Shown: positions 23,942 to 35,248, numbered from the stretch's first letter. The stretch is DNA of 64,000 bases from Mycobacterium gallinarum (GCF_010726765.1 NZ_AP022601.1:992001-1056000), one strand, 5' to 3'. Numbers and translations: made by a program. The notes: generated from the letters alone by a model not told the origin.

Positions 23942-24571
23942 GTGACGACCGATCATTCCTCGGGTGAACACCCCGGCGGCGGATTCAATCCGCCGGTCCC
24001 GACCACCAAGGGTGGACCCGACTACGGCCGGTTCGTCGACGCCGTCCGCACCCTGCAGGACCACGCCCGCGCCGCCGACGCGCCCGACGACGTGATCACC
24101 GAGGCCGCCGCCCTCGTCGAGAAGGTCACCCAACTGCTGGCGCCCTATTACGCCGACGAGTGGGCCTCGCCATCGGGGCGACGCATGGACCTGCCCAACC
24201 GCGGCAACCTGCTCGCGATCCCCCTGGACCTGCACAAGACAGATGACGGGCGGATCGAGGGCACGGCGAGGTTCCGTCGCTTCCACCTCGGCCGCAACGG
24301 CGCCGCACACGGTGGCGCGGTCGCGCAGCTCTTCGACGGGCTGCTGGGATACACCGCGTTCACGCTCAGCGGCAGCCGAGCCCAGCGCACCGCGTTCCTG
24401 CATGTCGACTATCGCAAGATCGCGCTTGTCGAGAAGGAGTTCGGAGTCGACGCCCGAATCGACGACATCGTCGATCGCAAGATCTTCGTGTCCGGCCGGC
24501 TGCTGGACGGCGACGACGTGCTCGCCGAATCGCACGCGCTCTTCGTGAAGCTGAAGCCGGGCCAGCCGTGA
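23942..24571 (+). CDS. PaaI-type hotdog thioesterase
   Basis: 209 aa from GTG 23942. An N-terminal extension of about 80 residues precedes the hotdog fold; GRNGAAHGGAVAQLFDGLLG carries the HGG...D motif of the PaaI/acyl-CoA thioesterase family, then AFLHVDYRKIALVEKEF and DGDDVLAESHALFVKL. Hydrolyses acyl-CoA thioesters; natural substrate unknown. Its stop overlaps the GTG of the next gene. Confidence 0.85.
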   Translation: MTTDHSSGEHPGGGFNPPVPTTKGGPDYGRFVDAVRTLQDHARAADAPDDVITEAAALVEKVTQLLAPYYADEWASPSGRRMDLPNRGNLLAIPLDLHKTDDGRIEGTARFRRFHLGRNGAAHGGAVAQLFDGLLGYTAFTLSGSRAQRTAFLHVDYRKIALVEKEFGVDARIDDIVDRKIFVSGRLLDGDDVLAESHALFVKLKPGQP

Positions 24572-25002
24572 AGCAGGACGAAGAGGAACAGCCCAGCCGC
24601 GTCCGTCGGTGGGCGCGTTACCGCGATCGGCTCCGCGAACGTCCCAGAATCGAGTTCTTCTACCGCATCGGGGTTGGAATCGTCGGCCTGGCGGTCTTCG
24701 CCGTCGGCATCGTCGCCATCCCTTACCCGGGACCGGGTTGGGCGATTCTGTTCGTCGGACTCGGCATTCTGGCCACTGAATTCGAGTGGGCACGACGGCT
24801 GCTGGCCTACGCGAAGGAGCGCTACGACAAGGTCATGGACTGGTTCCAGGCGCGACACTGGTCCATTCAGGTCCTCGGCGGCATCTTCACGGCGCTGGTG
24901 GTCGCGGGCACCCTGTGGCTGCTGGGCGCGGCGGACTGGACCGCCGAACTCTTCGGCTTCGATTGGCGCTGGCTGAACAGTCCTATTGGCCTGGGGTCTT
25001 GA
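24568..25002 (+). CDS. TIGR02611/PGPGW family membrane protein
   Basis: 144 aa from GTG 24568 (GTGA overlap). Charged N-terminus, membrane segment about 33-55, the PGPGWAILFVGLGILATEFE signature (residues about 53-72), amphipathic helix YAKERYDKVMDWF and a second membrane segment about 103-124. Conserved small inner-membrane protein of actinobacteria lying just before thrS; function unknown. Confidence 0.85.
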   Translation: MKQDEEEQPSRVRRWARYRDRLRERPRIEFFYRIGVGIVGLAVFAVGIVAIPYPGPGWAILFVGLGILATEFEWARRLLAYAKERYDKVMDWFQARHWSIQVLGGIFTALVVAGTLWLLGAADWTAELFGFDWRWLNSPIGLGS

Positions 25003-25063
25003 GGACAAGCACCGATAGCATGGTCGCGTTCGACCACAGCCCCGACCAATTGGAGACATCCCG

Positions 25064-27118
25064 ATGAGCGCCGCCGTCAGCCCCGCCCTAGCAGCCCCTA
25101 TCCGGGTCGCTGCCGGGACCACCGCGGGTGCCGCTGTGCGAGACGCGGGCCTGCCGGGTCGGGGTGATCCAGCCGCCGTGGTCGTGGTGCGCGACCCCGA
25201 CGGGCGGTTGCGCGACCTGTCGTGGGCTCCCGACGTCGACGTCGACGTCATCCCGGTCGCCGCCGATACCGACGACGGCCGCAGCGTCATCCGCCACTCC
25301 GCCGCCCACGTGCTGGCCCAGGCTGTGCAGGAGATCTTCCCCGAGGCCAAGCTCGGCATCGGTCCCCCCGTCACCGACGGCTTCTACTACGACTTCGACG
25401 TCCCACGCGCATTCACCCCCGAGGATCTCGAATCGCTGGAAAAGCGGATGCGCCAGATCGTCAAGGAAGGGCAGCTCTTCTCACGCCGGGTCTACGAGTC
25501 CAAAGAGCAAGCGCGCCAGGAACTTGCGAACGAGCCGTACAAGCTCGAGCTCATCGAGGACAAGTCCGGTGACCCCGACGTGATGGAGGTCGGAGGCGAC
25601 GAGCTGACCGCGTACGACAATCTCAATCCCCGTACCCGCGAACGGGAGTGGGGTGATCTGTGCCGCGGCCCGCACATTCCGACGACGCGTTACATTCCGG
25701 CGTTCAAGCTCACCCGCAGCTCGGCGGCCTACTGGCGGGGAAACCAGAACAACGCCAGCCTGCAACGCATCTACGGAACGGCGTGGGAGTCGCAGGAAGC
25801 CCTTGACCGCCACCTGGAGTTCATCGAGGAGGCGCAGCGCCGCGACCACCGCAAGCTCGGTGTGGAGTTGGACCTGTTCAGCTTCCCCGACGAAATCGGT
25901 TCGGGGCTGGCGGTTTTCCACCCCAAGGGCGGCATCATCCGCCGAGAGCTCGAGGAATACTCACGCCGCAAGCACATCGAGGCAGGCTACGAATTCGTCA
26001 ACACCCCGCATATCACCAAGGAACAGCTCTACATCACCTCGGGGCACCTCGAGTGGTACGCCGACGGCATGTATCCCCCAATGCACATGGACGCCGAGTT
26101 CGACGAGGACGGCACGCTGCGCAAGCCGGGGCAGGACTACTACCTCAAGCCGATGAACTGCCCTATGCACCACCTGATCTTCCGGTCACGCGGACGGTCG
26201 TATCGGGAACTTCCGTTGCGGCTCTTCGAATTCGGCTCGGTGTACCGCTACGAGAAGTCCGGTGTGGTGCACGGCCTGACCCGGGTGCGTGGCATGACTC
26301 AGGACGACGCGCACATCTACACCACCCGTGAGCAGATGCGTGACGAGCTGGCGTCGCTGCTTCGGTTCGTGCTCGACCTGCTCGCCGACTACGGACTGAA
26401 TGACTTCTATCTGGAGCTCTCGACGAAGGACCCGGAGAAGTACGTCGGCTCCGACGAGGACTGGGACGAGGCCACCGAGACGCTGCGTGAGGTCGCCGAG
26501 GCCTCCGGTCTGCACCTGGTGCCCGACCCCGGTGGGGCCGCGTTCTACGGACCCAAGATCTCCGTCCAGGTCAAGGACGCGCTGGGCAGAAGCTGGCAGA
26601 TGTCGACCATCCAGCTCGACTTCACCATGCCCGACCGCTTCGAGCTGGAATACACCGCGGCAGACGGCACCCGCAAGCGTCCGGTGCTCATTCACCGTGC
26701 GTTGTTCGGCTCGATCGAGCGGTTCTTCGGTGTCCTCACCGAGCATTACGCCGGCGCTTTCCCGGCGTGGCTGGCCCCCGTGCAGGTGGTCGGCATCCCC
26801 GTCGCCGACGATCACATCCCGTACCTCAATGGCCTTGCGAATCAGCTGAAGATGGCCGGTATCAGGGCCGAGGTCGACGCCAGTGACGACCGGATGGCCA
26901 AGAAGATCGTGAACCACACCAATCAGAAGGTGCCGTTCATGCTCGTGGCCGGTGACCGTGACATCGAAGCCAACGCGGTCAGCTTCCGCTTCGGTGACCG
27001 TACGCAGATCAACGGTGTGCCACGCGACGAGGCGGTGGCGGCCATCGCCAAGTGGATCGAAAGCCGGGAAAACGCCGCTCCGACAGCCGAACTGGTCAAG
27101 GTGGGCGCTCAGCCGTGA
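25064..27118 (+). CDS. thrS: threonyl-tRNA synthetase
   Basis: 684 aa, ATG 25064. N-terminal TGS domain (about 1-75), editing domain with [10 protein letters not shown] and CRGPHIPTT metal-site residues, class II catalytic core with zinc ligands in MNCPMHH, DAHIY and [11 protein letters not shown], motif 2 RYEKSG and C-terminal anticodon-binding domain (about 580-670). Charges tRNA-Thr with threonine and clears mischarged serine. Length and motifs are normal. Its stop overlaps the HIT gene start, opening the phosphatidylinositol mannoside operon as in other mycobacteria. Confidence 0.98.
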   Translation: MSAAVSPALAAPIRVAAGTTAGAAVRDAGLPGRGDPAAVVVVRDPDGRLRDLSWAPDVDVDVIPVAADTDDGRSVIRHSAAHVLAQAVQEIFPEAKLGIGPPVTDGFYYDFDVPRAFTPEDLESLEKRMRQIVKEGQLFSRRVYESKEQARQELANEPYKLELIEDKSGDPDVMEVGGDELTAYDNLNPRTREREWGDLCRGPHIPTTRYIPAFKLTRSSAAYWRGNQNNASLQRIYGTAWESQEALDRHLEFIEEAQRRDHRKLGVELDLFSFPDEIGSGLAVFHPKGGIIRRELEEYSRRKHIEAGYEFVNTPHITKEQLYITSGHLEWYADGMYPPMHMDAEFDEDGTLRKPGQDYYLKPMNCPMHHLIFRSRGRSYRELPLRLFEFGSVYRYEKSGVVHGLTRVRGMTQDDAHIYTTREQMRDELASLLRFVLDLLADYGLNDFYLELSTKDPEKYVGSDEDWDEATETLREVAEASGLHLVPDPGGAAFYGPKISVQVKDALGRSWQMSTIQLDFTMPDRFELEYTAADGTRKRPVLIHRALFGSIERFFGVLTEHYAGAFPAWLAPVQVVGIPVADDHIPYLNGLANQLKMAGIRAEVDASDDRMAKKIVNHTNQKVPFMLVAGDRDIEANAVSFRFGDRTQINGVPRDEAVAAIAKWIESRENAAPTAELVKVGAQP

Positions 27119-27693
27119 CACGTGACGAGCGTCAGCACGAAGAGCGGGACGACGAGCACAGAATCGTCGACCACGGCGTCGGCGAGCCTGATCACCTGCA
27201 ACGGCTGTGGACCCCGCACAGGATGAGCTACATCGCCGAGTCCCCGTTTCGGCGCAACAGTTCCGATCCGTCGGCGCCGTTCACCGACATCCCGAAGATG
27301 GCCGACGAGGACGGGTTGATGGTGGCGCGCGGCGAGCTTGTCTACGTGGTACTGAACCTGTACCCGTACAACCCGGGACATCTCATGGTCGTCCCGTACC
27401 GCCGGGTATCCGAGCTCGAGGACCTCACCGACGCGGAGAGCGCGGAACTGATGGCGTTCACCCAGAAGGCGATCCGTGTCATCAAGAGTGTGTCCAACCC
27501 GATGGGCTTCAACGTCGGACTGAACCTCGGCAAGGTCTCGGGCGGGTCGCTGGCCGAGCATCTGCACATGCACGTGGTGCCGCGTTGGATCGGCGACGCG
27601 AACTTCATCACCATCATCGGCGGCGCGAAGGTGGTCCCTCAGCTGCTGAGCGAAACGCGTGAACTGCTGGCGACGGAGTGGGCGAAGCAGTAA
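27115..27693 (+). CDS. HIT-family Ap4A phosphorylase-like protein
   Basis: 192 aa from GTG 27115 (GTGA overlap with thrS). N-terminal 30 residues are charged; the HIT domain runs about 40-185 with [31 protein letters not shown] and the [10 protein letters not shown] triad. Orthologue by position and sequence of Rv2613c, known as a diadenosine tetraphosphate phosphorylase. It converts Ap4A, a by-product of tRNA synthetases, to ADP and ATP; being next to thrS makes functional sense. Confidence 0.9.
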   Translation: MTRDERQHEERDDEHRIVDHGVGEPDHLQRLWTPHRMSYIAESPFRRNSSDPSAPFTDIPKMADEDGLMVARGELVYVVLNLYPYNPGHLMVVPYRRVSELEDLTDAESAELMAFTQKAIRVIKSVSNPMGFNVGLNLGKVSGGSLAEHLHMHVVPRWIGDANFITIIGGAKVVPQLLSETRELLATEWAKQ

Positions 27694-28394
27694 TGAGCAA
27701 TCTGTACCTGATGACGCGTGCGGCATACGAGAAGCTCTCTCGGCCGCTTGCCAAGGTCGCGCTGCGCGCCGGGCTCACCCCCGACAGCATCACCATCCTC
27801 GGCACCGCGGGCACGGTGTTGGGCGCACTCACCCTGTTCCCGATCGGCCAGCTGTGGTGGGGCGCTTTCACCGTCTGGATCTTCGTACTCGCCGACATGC
27901 TCGACGGTGCCATGGCGCGTCAGCGGGGCGGCGGGACGCGTTTCGGCGCGGTCCTCGACGCCACCTGTGACCGGATCGGCGACGGTGCGATCTTCTGTGG
28001 CCTGTTGTGGTGGGTGGCGTTCGGTATGCAGAGCACGTCCCTCGTCGTGGCCACGTTGATCTGTCTCGTTACCTCGCAGGTGATCTCGTACATCAAGGCG
28101 CGCGCCGAGGCCAGCGGGTTGTCCGCCGAAGGCGGCATGATCGAGCGGCCAGAACGCCTGATCATCGTGCTGCTGGGTGCCGGGCTCTCAGGCCTGTTCG
28201 GCATTCCCTGGCTGTTGCATGTCGCGATGTGGGTGCTCGCGGTGCTGAGCCTCGTCACCCTGGGTCAGCGCGTGCACAGCGTGCGCACGTCACCTGGAGC
28301 GATGGACCGGCTGCCGCAGCCCGACAGCGCTACCGGTGAAGAACCGGAGACGTCGGGACACCAGCCGACCGGTGGACCCGGGGATGAGTCATGA
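27693..28394 (+). CDS. pgsA: phosphatidylinositol phosphate synthase
   Basis: 233 aa; ATG 27693 overlaps the previous stop (TAATG). The CDP-alcohol phosphotransferase motif D-x2-DG-x2-AR-x8-G-x3-D-x3-D is complete in DMLDGAMARQRGGGTRFGAV followed by LDATCDR. Several membrane helices. In mycobacteria PgsA1 condenses CDP-diacylglycerol with inositol 3-phosphate to give phosphatidylinositol phosphate, the lipid anchor for PIMs. An acidic C-tail (about 205-233) is likely cytosolic. Confidence 0.95.
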   Translation: MSNLYLMTRAAYEKLSRPLAKVALRAGLTPDSITILGTAGTVLGALTLFPIGQLWWGAFTVWIFVLADMLDGAMARQRGGGTRFGAVLDATCDRIGDGAIFCGLLWWVAFGMQSTSLVVATLICLVTSQVISYIKARAEASGLSAEGGMIERPERLIIVLLGAGLSGLFGIPWLLHVAMWVLAVLSLVTLGQRVHSVRTSPGAMDRLPQPDSATGEEPETSGHQPTGGPGDES

Positions 28395-29323
28395 CGGCGC
28401 CCCTGTGGGAGCTGGGCAACTCGCTGAGCGGCAGGTTCGCCGACTGGGGATATGCTGCTGGCTGGCGGGTCGTTCGTGCGATGCCGGAAGTGTTGGCGCG
28501 CAACGCCTTCGGTGCCGGCGCGTACTACGCCGCACGTGGCGGTGGACCTGAACAACTACGCAAAAACCTCGCCCGCGTGATCGGTGTAGCGCCCGAGCGT
28601 GTGCCCGACGGGCTCATGCACGCGTCACTTGCTTCCTATGCCCGGTACTGGCGCGAGGCATTCCGGCTGCCCACGATGGACCTGGCGGCGGTCGCCCGCC
28701 GGCTCGACGAAGTGAGCCTCGGAACGCACCGGCCTCAAGCCGCGTTGGACGCGGGCCGCGGCGGGATCCTGGCGCTGCCGCACAGCGGCAACTGGGACAT
28801 GGCGGGCGTCTGGCTCGTCCAGAAACACGGCACCTTCTCCACGGTCGCCGAGCGGCTGAAGCCCGAATCGTTGTACCGTCGCTTCATCGAGTACCGAGAA
28901 AGCCTTGGCTTCGAGGTGTTTCCGGCGTCCGGCGGCGAGCGCCCACCGTTCGAGTTGCTTGCCGAGCGGCTGCGCGAGAACAAGCTCGTCTGCCTGATGT
29001 CCGACCGCGACCTCACCCGGTCCGGAGTCGAGGTCGACTTCTTCGGCGAAGCCACCCGCCTGCCCGCCGGACCGGCCAAATTGGCGATCACCACCGGCGC
29101 CCACCTGATTCCGGCGCACGTCTATTACGACGGCGACGACTGCGTCATCGACCTCCAGGAGCCGCTCGACACCAGCTCGAACGACGTCACCGCCGTCACC
29201 CAGGCGTTGGCGAATCGGTTCGAGCACAACATCGCCGCGCATCCGGCCGACTGGCACATGATGCAGCCGCAGTGGCTGGCCGACCTCTCCGACGAGCGGC
29301 GCGCCAAACTCGAGGCGATCTGA
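28391..29323 (+). CDS. patA: PIM acyltransferase
   Basis: 310 aa, ATG 28391 overlapping pgsA by 4 bp. LpxL/HtrB-type acyltransferase with catalytic HSGNWD (H-x4-D) near residue 130, then KPESLYRRFIEYRESLGFEV and CLMSDRDLTRSGVEVDFFGE. PatA moves palmitate from palmitoyl-CoA to the mannose of PIM1/PIM2 on the cytosolic side of the membrane. Gene order pgsA-patA-pimA is the conserved PIM operon. Confidence 0.95.
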   Translation: MTAPLWELGNSLSGRFADWGYAAGWRVVRAMPEVLARNAFGAGAYYAARGGGPEQLRKNLARVIGVAPERVPDGLMHASLASYARYWREAFRLPTMDLAAVARRLDEVSLGTHRPQAALDAGRGGILALPHSGNWDMAGVWLVQKHGTFSTVAERLKPESLYRRFIEYRESLGFEVFPASGGERPPFELLAERLRENKLVCLMSDRDLTRSGVEVDFFGEATRLPAGPAKLAITTGAHLIPAHVYYDGDDCVIDLQEPLDTSSNDVTAVTQALANRFEHNIAAHPADWHMMQPQWLADLSDERRAKLEAI

Positions 29324-30516
29324 TGCGCATCGGCATGGTCTGCCCCTACTCGTTCGACGTGCCGGGCGGCGTGCAGTCGCATGTGTTGCAGCTAGCCGAG
29401 GTGATGCACGACCGCGGCCACGTGGTCAGCGTGCTGGCACCGACGTCGTCTCGAGCACAAGGTTCGCTGCCCGACTACGTGGTGTCGGGCGGTAAGGCGG
29501 TGCCGATCCCGTACAACGGATCGGTGGCGCGGCTGCGTTTCGGCCCGGCGACCCACCGCATGGTCAAGAAGTGGCTCGCGCAGGGCGAATTCGACGTGTT
29601 GCATCTGCACGAGCCCAATGCGCCGAGTCTTTCGATGCTGGCACTGAACATCGCCGAAGGTCCTATCGTCGCCACCTTTCACACCTCGACCACGAAGTCG
29701 TTGACGCTCAGTGTGTTCGAGCCGTTTCTGCGGCCGATGCACGAGAAGATCGTCGGCCGCATCGCGGTGTCGGACCTGGCGCGACGCTGGCAGATGGAGT
29801 CGCTCGGCAGCGATGCCGTCGAGATACCGAACGGGCTGGACGTCGATTCGTTCGCGTCGGCGCCGGCGATGGACGGCTACCCGCGCGCAGGCAAGTCAGT
29901 CCTGTTCCTGGGGCGGTTTGACGAGCCCCGTAAGGGCATGGCCGTGCTGCTGCGGGCCTTGCCGCGCCTCGTCGAGCGGTTCGGCGACATCGAGATCCTG
30001 ATCGTCGGCCGCGGCGAAGAGGAGGAGCTGCGTCGCTCGGCAGGCAAACTCGCGAAGCATCTGCGGTTCCTGGGCCAGGTCGACGACGCCGCGAAGGCCT
30101 CGGCGCTTCGCAGTGCGGACGTGTACTGCGCGCCCAACACGGGGGGAGAGAGCTTCGGCATCGTGCTCGTCGAGGCGATGGCCGCGGGTACTGCCGTGGT
30201 GGCCAGCGACCTCGACGCGTTCCGCCGCGTGTTGGTGGACGGGACCGCGGGCCGGCTGGTGCCGGTCGACGACCCGGCCGAATTGGCGGCAGGACTGATC
30301 GAGGTACTGGAGGACGACGACGTCCGGGCGCGTTACGTCCAGACGGCTGCCGAGGTGGTACGCCGCTATGACTGGTCGGTTGTGGCGCGACAGATCATGC
30401 GTGTCTACGAGACCGTCGCCGGGGCGGGAGCGAAGGTTCGGGTGGCGGGAACGGCGAGCGCTGCGGCGGGCACCGGGCTCGCGAGTACCAGGGGAAAGGC
30501 CAGGGGTTTTAGGTGA
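29323..30516 (+). CDS. pimA: phosphatidylinositol alpha-mannosyltransferase
   Basis: 397 aa from ATG 29323 (TGATG). GT4 GT-B enzyme: MRIGMVCPYSFDVPGGVQSH (GGV phosphate loop), LHLHEPNAPSLSML, VLFLGRFDEPRKGM, and PNTGGESFGIVLVEAMAAGT with the E-x7-E motif binding GDP-mannose. Adds the first mannose to phosphatidylinositol, an essential step for PIM, LM and LAM. The C-terminal 30 residues (Ala/Gly-rich) are a typical variable tail. Confidence 0.96.
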   Translation: MRIGMVCPYSFDVPGGVQSHVLQLAEVMHDRGHVVSVLAPTSSRAQGSLPDYVVSGGKAVPIPYNGSVARLRFGPATHRMVKKWLAQGEFDVLHLHEPNAPSLSMLALNIAEGPIVATFHTSTTKSLTLSVFEPFLRPMHEKIVGRIAVSDLARRWQMESLGSDAVEIPNGLDVDSFASAPAMDGYPRAGKSVLFLGRFDEPRKGMAVLLRALPRLVERFGDIEILIVGRGEEEELRRSAGKLAKHLRFLGQVDDAAKASALRSADVYCAPNTGGESFGIVLVEAMAAGTAVVASDLDAFRRVLVDGTAGRLVPVDDPAELAAGLIEVLEDDDVRARYVQTAAEVVRRYDWSVVARQIMRVYETVAGAGAKVRVAGTASAAAGTGLASTRGKARGFR

Positions 30517-31544
30517 TCACTTGGATCCTCGTGATCGCGCTGGCGCTGCTTCTCGTGGTGCTGCTGTTGGTGGGCGCCTGGGCCTTTCAAACCGCCAACC
30601 GGCTGGACCGGTTGCACGTGCGCTCCGACCTCTCCTGGCAGGCCCTGGACGGCGCGCTGGCGCGGCGGGCCGTGGTGGCTCGTGCGGTGGCTGTCGACGC
30701 CTACGGGGGCGCGCCGGCGGGCAAGCGACTGGCAGCGCTGGCCGACGCGGCCGAGCGTGCCCCACGGCAGCGGCGTGAGGCGGCCGAGAACGAGCTGTCC
30801 GCGGCGTTGGCGATGGTCGAGCCGTCGTCGCTCCCGCACGCGCTGGTCGCCGAGCTGGCCGACGCCGAGGCGCGGGTCCTGTTGGCTCGTCGATTTCACA
30901 ACGACGCTGTCCGCGATACCCTCGCTCTGCGTGAGCGCCCCGCGGTCAGGCTGCTGCGGCTCGGTGGAACCGCGCCGCTACCAACCTATTTCGAGATCGC
31001 CGAGCGTGCGACGGCATCCGATGAGATGGTGCCCGCGCCCGACCAGCGAGTGTCAGCGCGCGTCGTCCTGCTCGACCGCGACGGGGCGGTATTGCTGTTT
31101 CGCGGATCCGATCCCGCCGTCGCCGACGCACCGATCTGGTGGTTCACGGTCGGCGGCGCCGTCGAGCCGGGGGAGGCGCTCGCCGACGCCGCCGCGCGGG
31201 AGATCGCCGAAGAGACCGGCCTGCGGGTCAGCTCCGCCGATCTGATCGGGCCGGTGTGGCGCCGGGGCGCGGTCTTCGAGTTCAACGGCGTGCTCATCCG
31301 CAGCGAGGAGAAGTTCTTCGTCTACCGGACCGACCGTTTCGAACCGTCGACAACCGGTCACAACGACCTCGAGCGGCGCACGATTCATGGTCACCGGTGG
31401 TGCGATGAGACAATGATTGCCGAGCTGGTCGCCAAGGGCGAGACCGTATATCCGTTGCAGTTGGGTGAGCTCCTCGGCGAAGCGACGAACTTGGCCGATC
31501 ACCCGGTTGAAATGGCGCGGAGGCAGTTGCAATCGATCCGTTGA
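30513..31544 (+). CDS. membrane-anchored Nudix hydrolase
   Basis: 343 aa from GTG 30513 (overlaps pimA stop). Residues 1-25 form an N-terminal membrane anchor ([20 protein letters not shown]), then a helical region with Ala-rich coiled coil to about 165, then the Nudix domain with box [18 protein letters not shown] (G-x5-E-x7-REUxEExGU complete). Orthologue of Rv2609c in the PIM operon. Hydrolyses a nucleoside-diphosphate-linked compound at the inner membrane; substrate unknown, GDP-sugar clean-up is a guess. Confidence 0.88.
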   Translation: MITWILVIALALLLVVLLLVGAWAFQTANRLDRLHVRSDLSWQALDGALARRAVVARAVAVDAYGGAPAGKRLAALADAAERAPRQRREAAENELSAALAMVEPSSLPHALVAELADAEARVLLARRFHNDAVRDTLALRERPAVRLLRLGGTAPLPTYFEIAERATASDEMVPAPDQRVSARVVLLDRDGAVLLFRGSDPAVADAPIWWFTVGGAVEPGEALADAAAREIAEETGLRVSSADLIGPVWRRGAVFEFNGVLIRSEEKFFVYRTDRFEPSTTGHNDLERRTIHGHRWCDETMIAELVAKGETVYPLQLGELLGEATNLADHPVEMARRQLQSIR

Positions 31545-31611
31545 TCTGCGGATTCTTTTGTATTTGCGGCCCTCATTAGACTGGATCAGTAGCGATTCGG
31601 AGGAGATAGCA

Positions 31612-32520
31612 GTGGATACCGCACCTAACGGGTCGGTGACCCAAACCGGAACCGCCCGGGTCAAGCGCGGGATGGCGGAGATGCTCAAGGGCGGCGTCAT
31701 CATGGACGTGGTCACCCCCGAGCAGGCCCGCATCGCCGAGGGAGCCGGCGCGGTCGCCGTCATGGCGCTCGAGCGGGTGCCCGCTGACATCCGGGCCCAG
31801 GGCGGGGTCGCGCGGATGAGCGATCCCGATCTGATCGAGGGGATCATCGAAGCGGTGACCATCCCGGTGATGGCCAAGGTGCGTATCGGGCATTTCGTCG
31901 AGGCGCAGATCTTGCAGAGCCTGGGTGTCGACTACATCGACGAATCCGAGGTGCTCACTCCCGCCGACTACACCCACCATGTCGACAAGTGGAAGTTCAC
32001 CGTGCCGTTCGTGTGCGGTGCGACCAACCTGGGGGAGGCGTTGCGCCGCATCACCGAGGGCGCCGCGATGATCCGCTCCAAGGGTGAGGCCGGCACCGGA
32101 GATGTGTCCAACGCGACCACCCACATGCGCGCGATCGGCGGTGAGATCCGTCGCCTCACGTCGCTGTCAGAGGACGAGTTGTTCGTGGCGGCAAAGGAAT
32201 TGCAGGCGCCCTACGATCTTGTCGTCGAGGTGGCGCGGGCAGGCAAGTTGCCGGTCACGCTGTTCACCGCCGGCGGTATCGCGACCCCGGCCGACGCGGC
32301 GATGATGATGCAGCTCGGCGCCGAGGGAGTGTTCGTCGGTTCGGGCATCTTCAAGTCCGGGGATCCGGCCGGTCGCGCCGCCGCGATCGTGAAGGCCACC
32401 ACTTTCTACGACGACCCCGACGTGCTGGCGAAGGTGTCGCGCGGCTTGGGTGAGGCCATGGTCGGTATCAACGTGGAGGATGTCGCGGCCCCGCACCGGC
32501 TCGCCGAACGCGGCTGGTAG
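31612..32520 (+). CDS. pdxS: pyridoxal 5'-phosphate synthase, PdxS subunit
   Basis: 302 aa from GTG 31612 with AGGAGA 5 nt upstream. TIM barrel with active lysines in [13 protein letters not shown] and the phosphate loop [14 protein letters not shown]. Combines ribose 5-phosphate, glyceraldehyde 3-phosphate and ammonia into PLP; ammonia comes from PdxT, encoded two genes downstream. The intervening tesB is conserved in mycobacteria. Confidence 0.97.
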   Translation: MDTAPNGSVTQTGTARVKRGMAEMLKGGVIMDVVTPEQARIAEGAGAVAVMALERVPADIRAQGGVARMSDPDLIEGIIEAVTIPVMAKVRIGHFVEAQILQSLGVDYIDESEVLTPADYTHHVDKWKFTVPFVCGATNLGEALRRITEGAAMIRSKGEAGTGDVSNATTHMRAIGGEIRRLTSLSEDELFVAAKELQAPYDLVVEVARAGKLPVTLFTAGGIATPADAAMMMQLGAEGVFVGSGIFKSGDPAGRAAAIVKATTFYDDPDVLAKVSRGLGEAMVGINVEDVAAPHRLAERGW

Positions 32521-32564
32521 AAACCATCCGATGAGCCGTTTCCGCGAAGAGCAACGATAACCGC

Positions 32565-33401
32565 ATGTCGATCGAACAGATCCTTGATCTCGAGCAACTC
32601 GAGGTCAACATCTATCGCGGCACGATGTGGAGCCCCGAGTCGGGATTCCTGCAGCGCACGTTCGGTGGCCATGTGGCCGGCCAATCGCTGGTGTCCGCCG
32701 TCCGCACGGTCAACCCCGAGTTCCAGGTGCATTCGTTGCACGGCTACTTCCTGCGGCCGGGAGATGCGACGGCGCCGACGGTGTACATCGTCGAGCGGTT
32801 GCGTGATGGCGGTTCTTTCGTGACGCGTCGCGTCAACGCGATCCAGCACGGCGAGAACATCTTCTCGATGTCGGCGTCGTTCCAGACCGATCAGAGCGGC
32901 ATCGAGCATCAGGACGCGGTGCCGTCGGCGGCGCCGCCTGACGATCTGCCCGCGCTATCGGACATCAAGGCATTCGACGACGCGGGGTTCAAACAGTTCG
33001 CGGAGTGGGACGTGCGAATCGTGCCGCAGGACAAGCTGACCCGCCTACCCGGCAAGGCGTCACAGCAGCAGGTGTGGTTCCGCCACCGCGATCCGCTGCC
33101 CGACGACTACGTCTTGCACATCTGCGCGCTGGCCTACATGAGCGACCTCACGCTGCTCGGGTCGGCGCAGGTGCATCACGCCGACGAGCGCGGACATCTG
33201 ATGGTCGCATCGCTGGATCATGCGATGTGGTTCATGCGTCAGTTCCGCGCTGACGAATGGCTGCTGTACGACCAGTCGTCGCCGTCGGCGTCGGGCGGCC
33301 GTTCGCTGTGTCAGGGCAAGATCTTCAACCAGGACGGTGAGATGGTGGCGGCGGTGATGCAGGAGGGTCTCACCCGCTACAAGCGCGACTTCACGCCGTG
33401 A
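32565..33401 (+). CDS. tesB: acyl-CoA thioesterase II
   Basis: 278 aa. Double hotdog Tes[16 protein letters not shown] and [12 protein letters not shown] in the first half; [20 protein letters not shown] and [20 protein letters not shown] (catalytic D in SLDHAMWF) in the second. Hydrolyses medium and long acyl-CoAs. Overlaps pdxT by 4 bp, so it is translated with the PLP synthase genes although metabolically unrelated. Confidence 0.93.
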   Translation: MSIEQILDLEQLEVNIYRGTMWSPESGFLQRTFGGHVAGQSLVSAVRTVNPEFQVHSLHGYFLRPGDATAPTVYIVERLRDGGSFVTRRVNAIQHGENIFSMSASFQTDQSGIEHQDAVPSAAPPDDLPALSDIKAFDDAGFKQFAEWDVRIVPQDKLTRLPGKASQQQVWFRHRDPLPDDYVLHICALAYMSDLTLLGSAQVHHADERGHLMVASLDHAMWFMRQFRADEWLLYDQSSPSASGGRSLCQGKIFNQDGEMVAAVMQEGLTRYKRDFTP

Positions 33402-33982
33402 GCACCCCGCATGTCGGCGTGCTGGCGCTCCAGGGCGACACACGCGAACATCTTGCTGCGTTGCGTGCCGCGGGTGCCGAGGCCTCGACCGTCCGCCGGT
33501 TGCGCGAACTGGAATCCGTTGACGCGCTGGTGATCCCCGGCGGGGAGTCCACCACGATGAGTCATCTGCTTCGGGAGTTCGAGCTGCTCGAACCACTGCG
33601 CGCGAGGTTGGCCGACGGTATGCCTGCCTACGGGTCGTGCGCGGGCATGATTTTGCTTGCCACCGAGATCTTGGACGCCGGCACCGCCGGGCGTGACGCA
33701 ACGCCGTTGAAGGCGATCGATATGACGGTGCGACGCAACGCGTTTGGTCGTCAGGTGGATTCGTTCGAGGGTGATATCGACTTCACGGGTCTCGACGAGC
33801 CCGTGCACGCGGTGTTCATTCGGGCGCCGTGGGTCGAGCGCGTCGGCCCGGATGTCGAGGTGTTGGGGCAGGCGGCAGGCCATATCGTCGCGGTGCGTCA
33901 GGGCAAGATGCTCGCGACGTCGTTTCACCCGGAGGTGACCGGCGACCGTCGCATCCACAAACTCTTCGTCGGCTTACTGTGA
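33398..33982 (+). CDS. pdxT: pyridoxal 5'-phosphate synthase glutaminase, PdxT subunit
   Basis: 194 aa from GTG 33398. Class I glutamine amidotransferase: [13 protein letters not shown] (oxyanion loop), [10 protein letters not shown] with nucleophile Cys near 79, and SFHPEVTGD with His/Glu of the triad. Supplies ammonia to PdxS. Ends 52 bp before a convergent acyl-CoA dehydrogenase gene; a GGCGCGC...GCGCGCC inverted repeat lies in that gap. Confidence 0.96.
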   Translation: MSTPHVGVLALQGDTREHLAALRAAGAEASTVRRLRELESVDALVIPGGESTTMSHLLREFELLEPLRARLADGMPAYGSCAGMILLATEILDAGTAGRDATPLKAIDMTVRRNAFGRQVDSFEGDIDFTGLDEPVHAVFIRAPWVERVGPDVEVLGQAAGHIVAVRQGKMLATSFHPEVTGDRRIHKLFVGLL

Positions 33983-34033
33983 ATCGGGCGCGCATAGCAA
34001 CCGTAGCGGTCGATACGCGCGCCGAATTCGCAA

Positions 34034-35245
34034 TCAGCGGATAGGCAGACCCGTCACTGCGCGACCGATGACCAGCCGCTGAATCTCGCTGGTGCCCTCG
34101 AAGATGGTGAAGATCTTGGCGTCGCGATGCATCCGCTCGACCGGATATTCACGCGTATAGCCATTGCCGCCGAGGATCTGGATCGCCTCGTCGGTAACGT
34201 AGACGGCGGTTTCGCTCGCGACAAGCTTTGCCATCGAGCCCTCGGCGTTCTCGAACGGTTTGCCGTTACGGGCCATCCAGCCCGCCCGCCACACGAGCAG
34301 GCGCGCAGCGTCGATGCGAGCTTTCATGTCGGCCAATTTGAATGCGATGGCCTGGAATTCGCCGATCTTGCGGCCGAACTGCTCACGCTGCAATGCGTAG
34401 TCCAGCGCGTACTCATATGCCGCACGGGCCACGCCGACCGCCATCGCGCCGACTGTGGGGCGGGTGCGCTCGAAGGTGGCCATTGCGGCCTGCCCTTTCG
34501 AACGCTTGCCCTCGCGGACTTTCGCGATCCGCTCCTCGAATTTCTCTCTGCCACCGATGATCAGGCGGCCGGGGATGCGGACATCGTCCAGCACCACCTC
34601 GGCGGTGTGCGATGCCCTGATGCCGTGCTTGAGAAATTTCTGGCCCTGCCGGAATCCGGGGGTGTTGGGCGGGATGATGAACGACGCCTGACCGCGGCTG
34701 CCCAGCTCGGGATACACCGACGCGACGACGATATGCACCTCGGCGATGCCGCCGTTGGTCGCCCACGTCTTCGTGCCGTTGAGCACCCATTCGTCGGTTG
34801 CCTCGTCGTAGCGTGCGCGCGTCAAGATCGCGCCGACATCCGAGCCGGCGCCCGGCTCCGACGAACAGAAGGAACCGACCTTGGGGTCGTCGACTGTGCC
34901 GAACATCTGTGGCAAGAACTCGGCGATCTGCTCGGGCGTCCCGCCGCCGGCCAGCGATGCGGCCGCCAGGCCGGTGCCGAGGATCGACAGTGCGATTCCC
35001 GCGTCGCCCCAGAACATCTCCTCGAACGCGACGAGCATGCCAAGGCCGGACGGTTCGCCCGCCTGCTCGGCGAAGAACTCCATCGAGTAAACGCCGACCT
35101 TTGCGGCCTCCTGGATGATCGGCCACGGTGTCTCTTCGCGCTCATCCCATTCGGCGGCGGCCGGCCGGATCACGTCGGTGGCAAATTCGTGGACCCAGTC
35201 GCGAATGTGGACGAGGTCGGCTGACAGTTCGAGGTCGAACGACAT
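34034..35245 (-). CDS. acyl-CoA dehydrogenase
   Basis: 403 aa, ATG 35245. FAD-binding signature [33 protein letters not shown], the C-terminal [20 protein letters not shown] and [15 protein letters not shown]; normal length. First step of beta-oxidation of an acyl-CoA; chain specificity not predictable. No ribosome site: a 26-bp perfect palindrome ends 3 nt before the start and contains a -10-like TAAGAT, suggesting a leaderless, repressor-controlled mRNA. Confidence 0.92.
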   Translation of the reverse strand: MSFDLELSADLVHIRDWVHEFATDVIRPAAAEWDEREETPWPIIQEAAKVGVYSMEFFAEQAGEPSGLGMLVAFEEMFWGDAGIALSILGTGLAAASLAGGGTPEQIAEFLPQMFGTVDDPKVGSFCSSEPGAGSDVGAILTRARYDEATDEWVLNGTKTWATNGGIAEVHIVVASVYPELGSRGQASFIIPPNTPGFRQGQKFLKHGIRASHTAEVVLDDVRIPGRLIIGGREKFEERIAKVREGKRSKGQAAMATFERTRPTVGAMAVGVARAAYEYALDYALQREQFGRKIGEFQAIAFKLADMKARIDAARLLVWRAGWMARNGKPFENAEGSMAKLVASETAVYVTDEAIQILGGNGYTREYPVERMHRDAKIFTIFEGTSEIQRLVIGRAVTGLPIR

Positions 35246-35248
35246 ACC

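Noticed and set aside
25064..25070. A T-box or other riboswitch before thrS
   Set aside because: Only 61 bp separate thrS from the preceding gene; no T-box sequence or long leader is visible.
34127..35224. 365-aa plus-strand ORF
   Set aside because: Antisense to the acyl-CoA dehydrogenase with all family signatures; its composition (many H, R, G, D) is typical of shadows.
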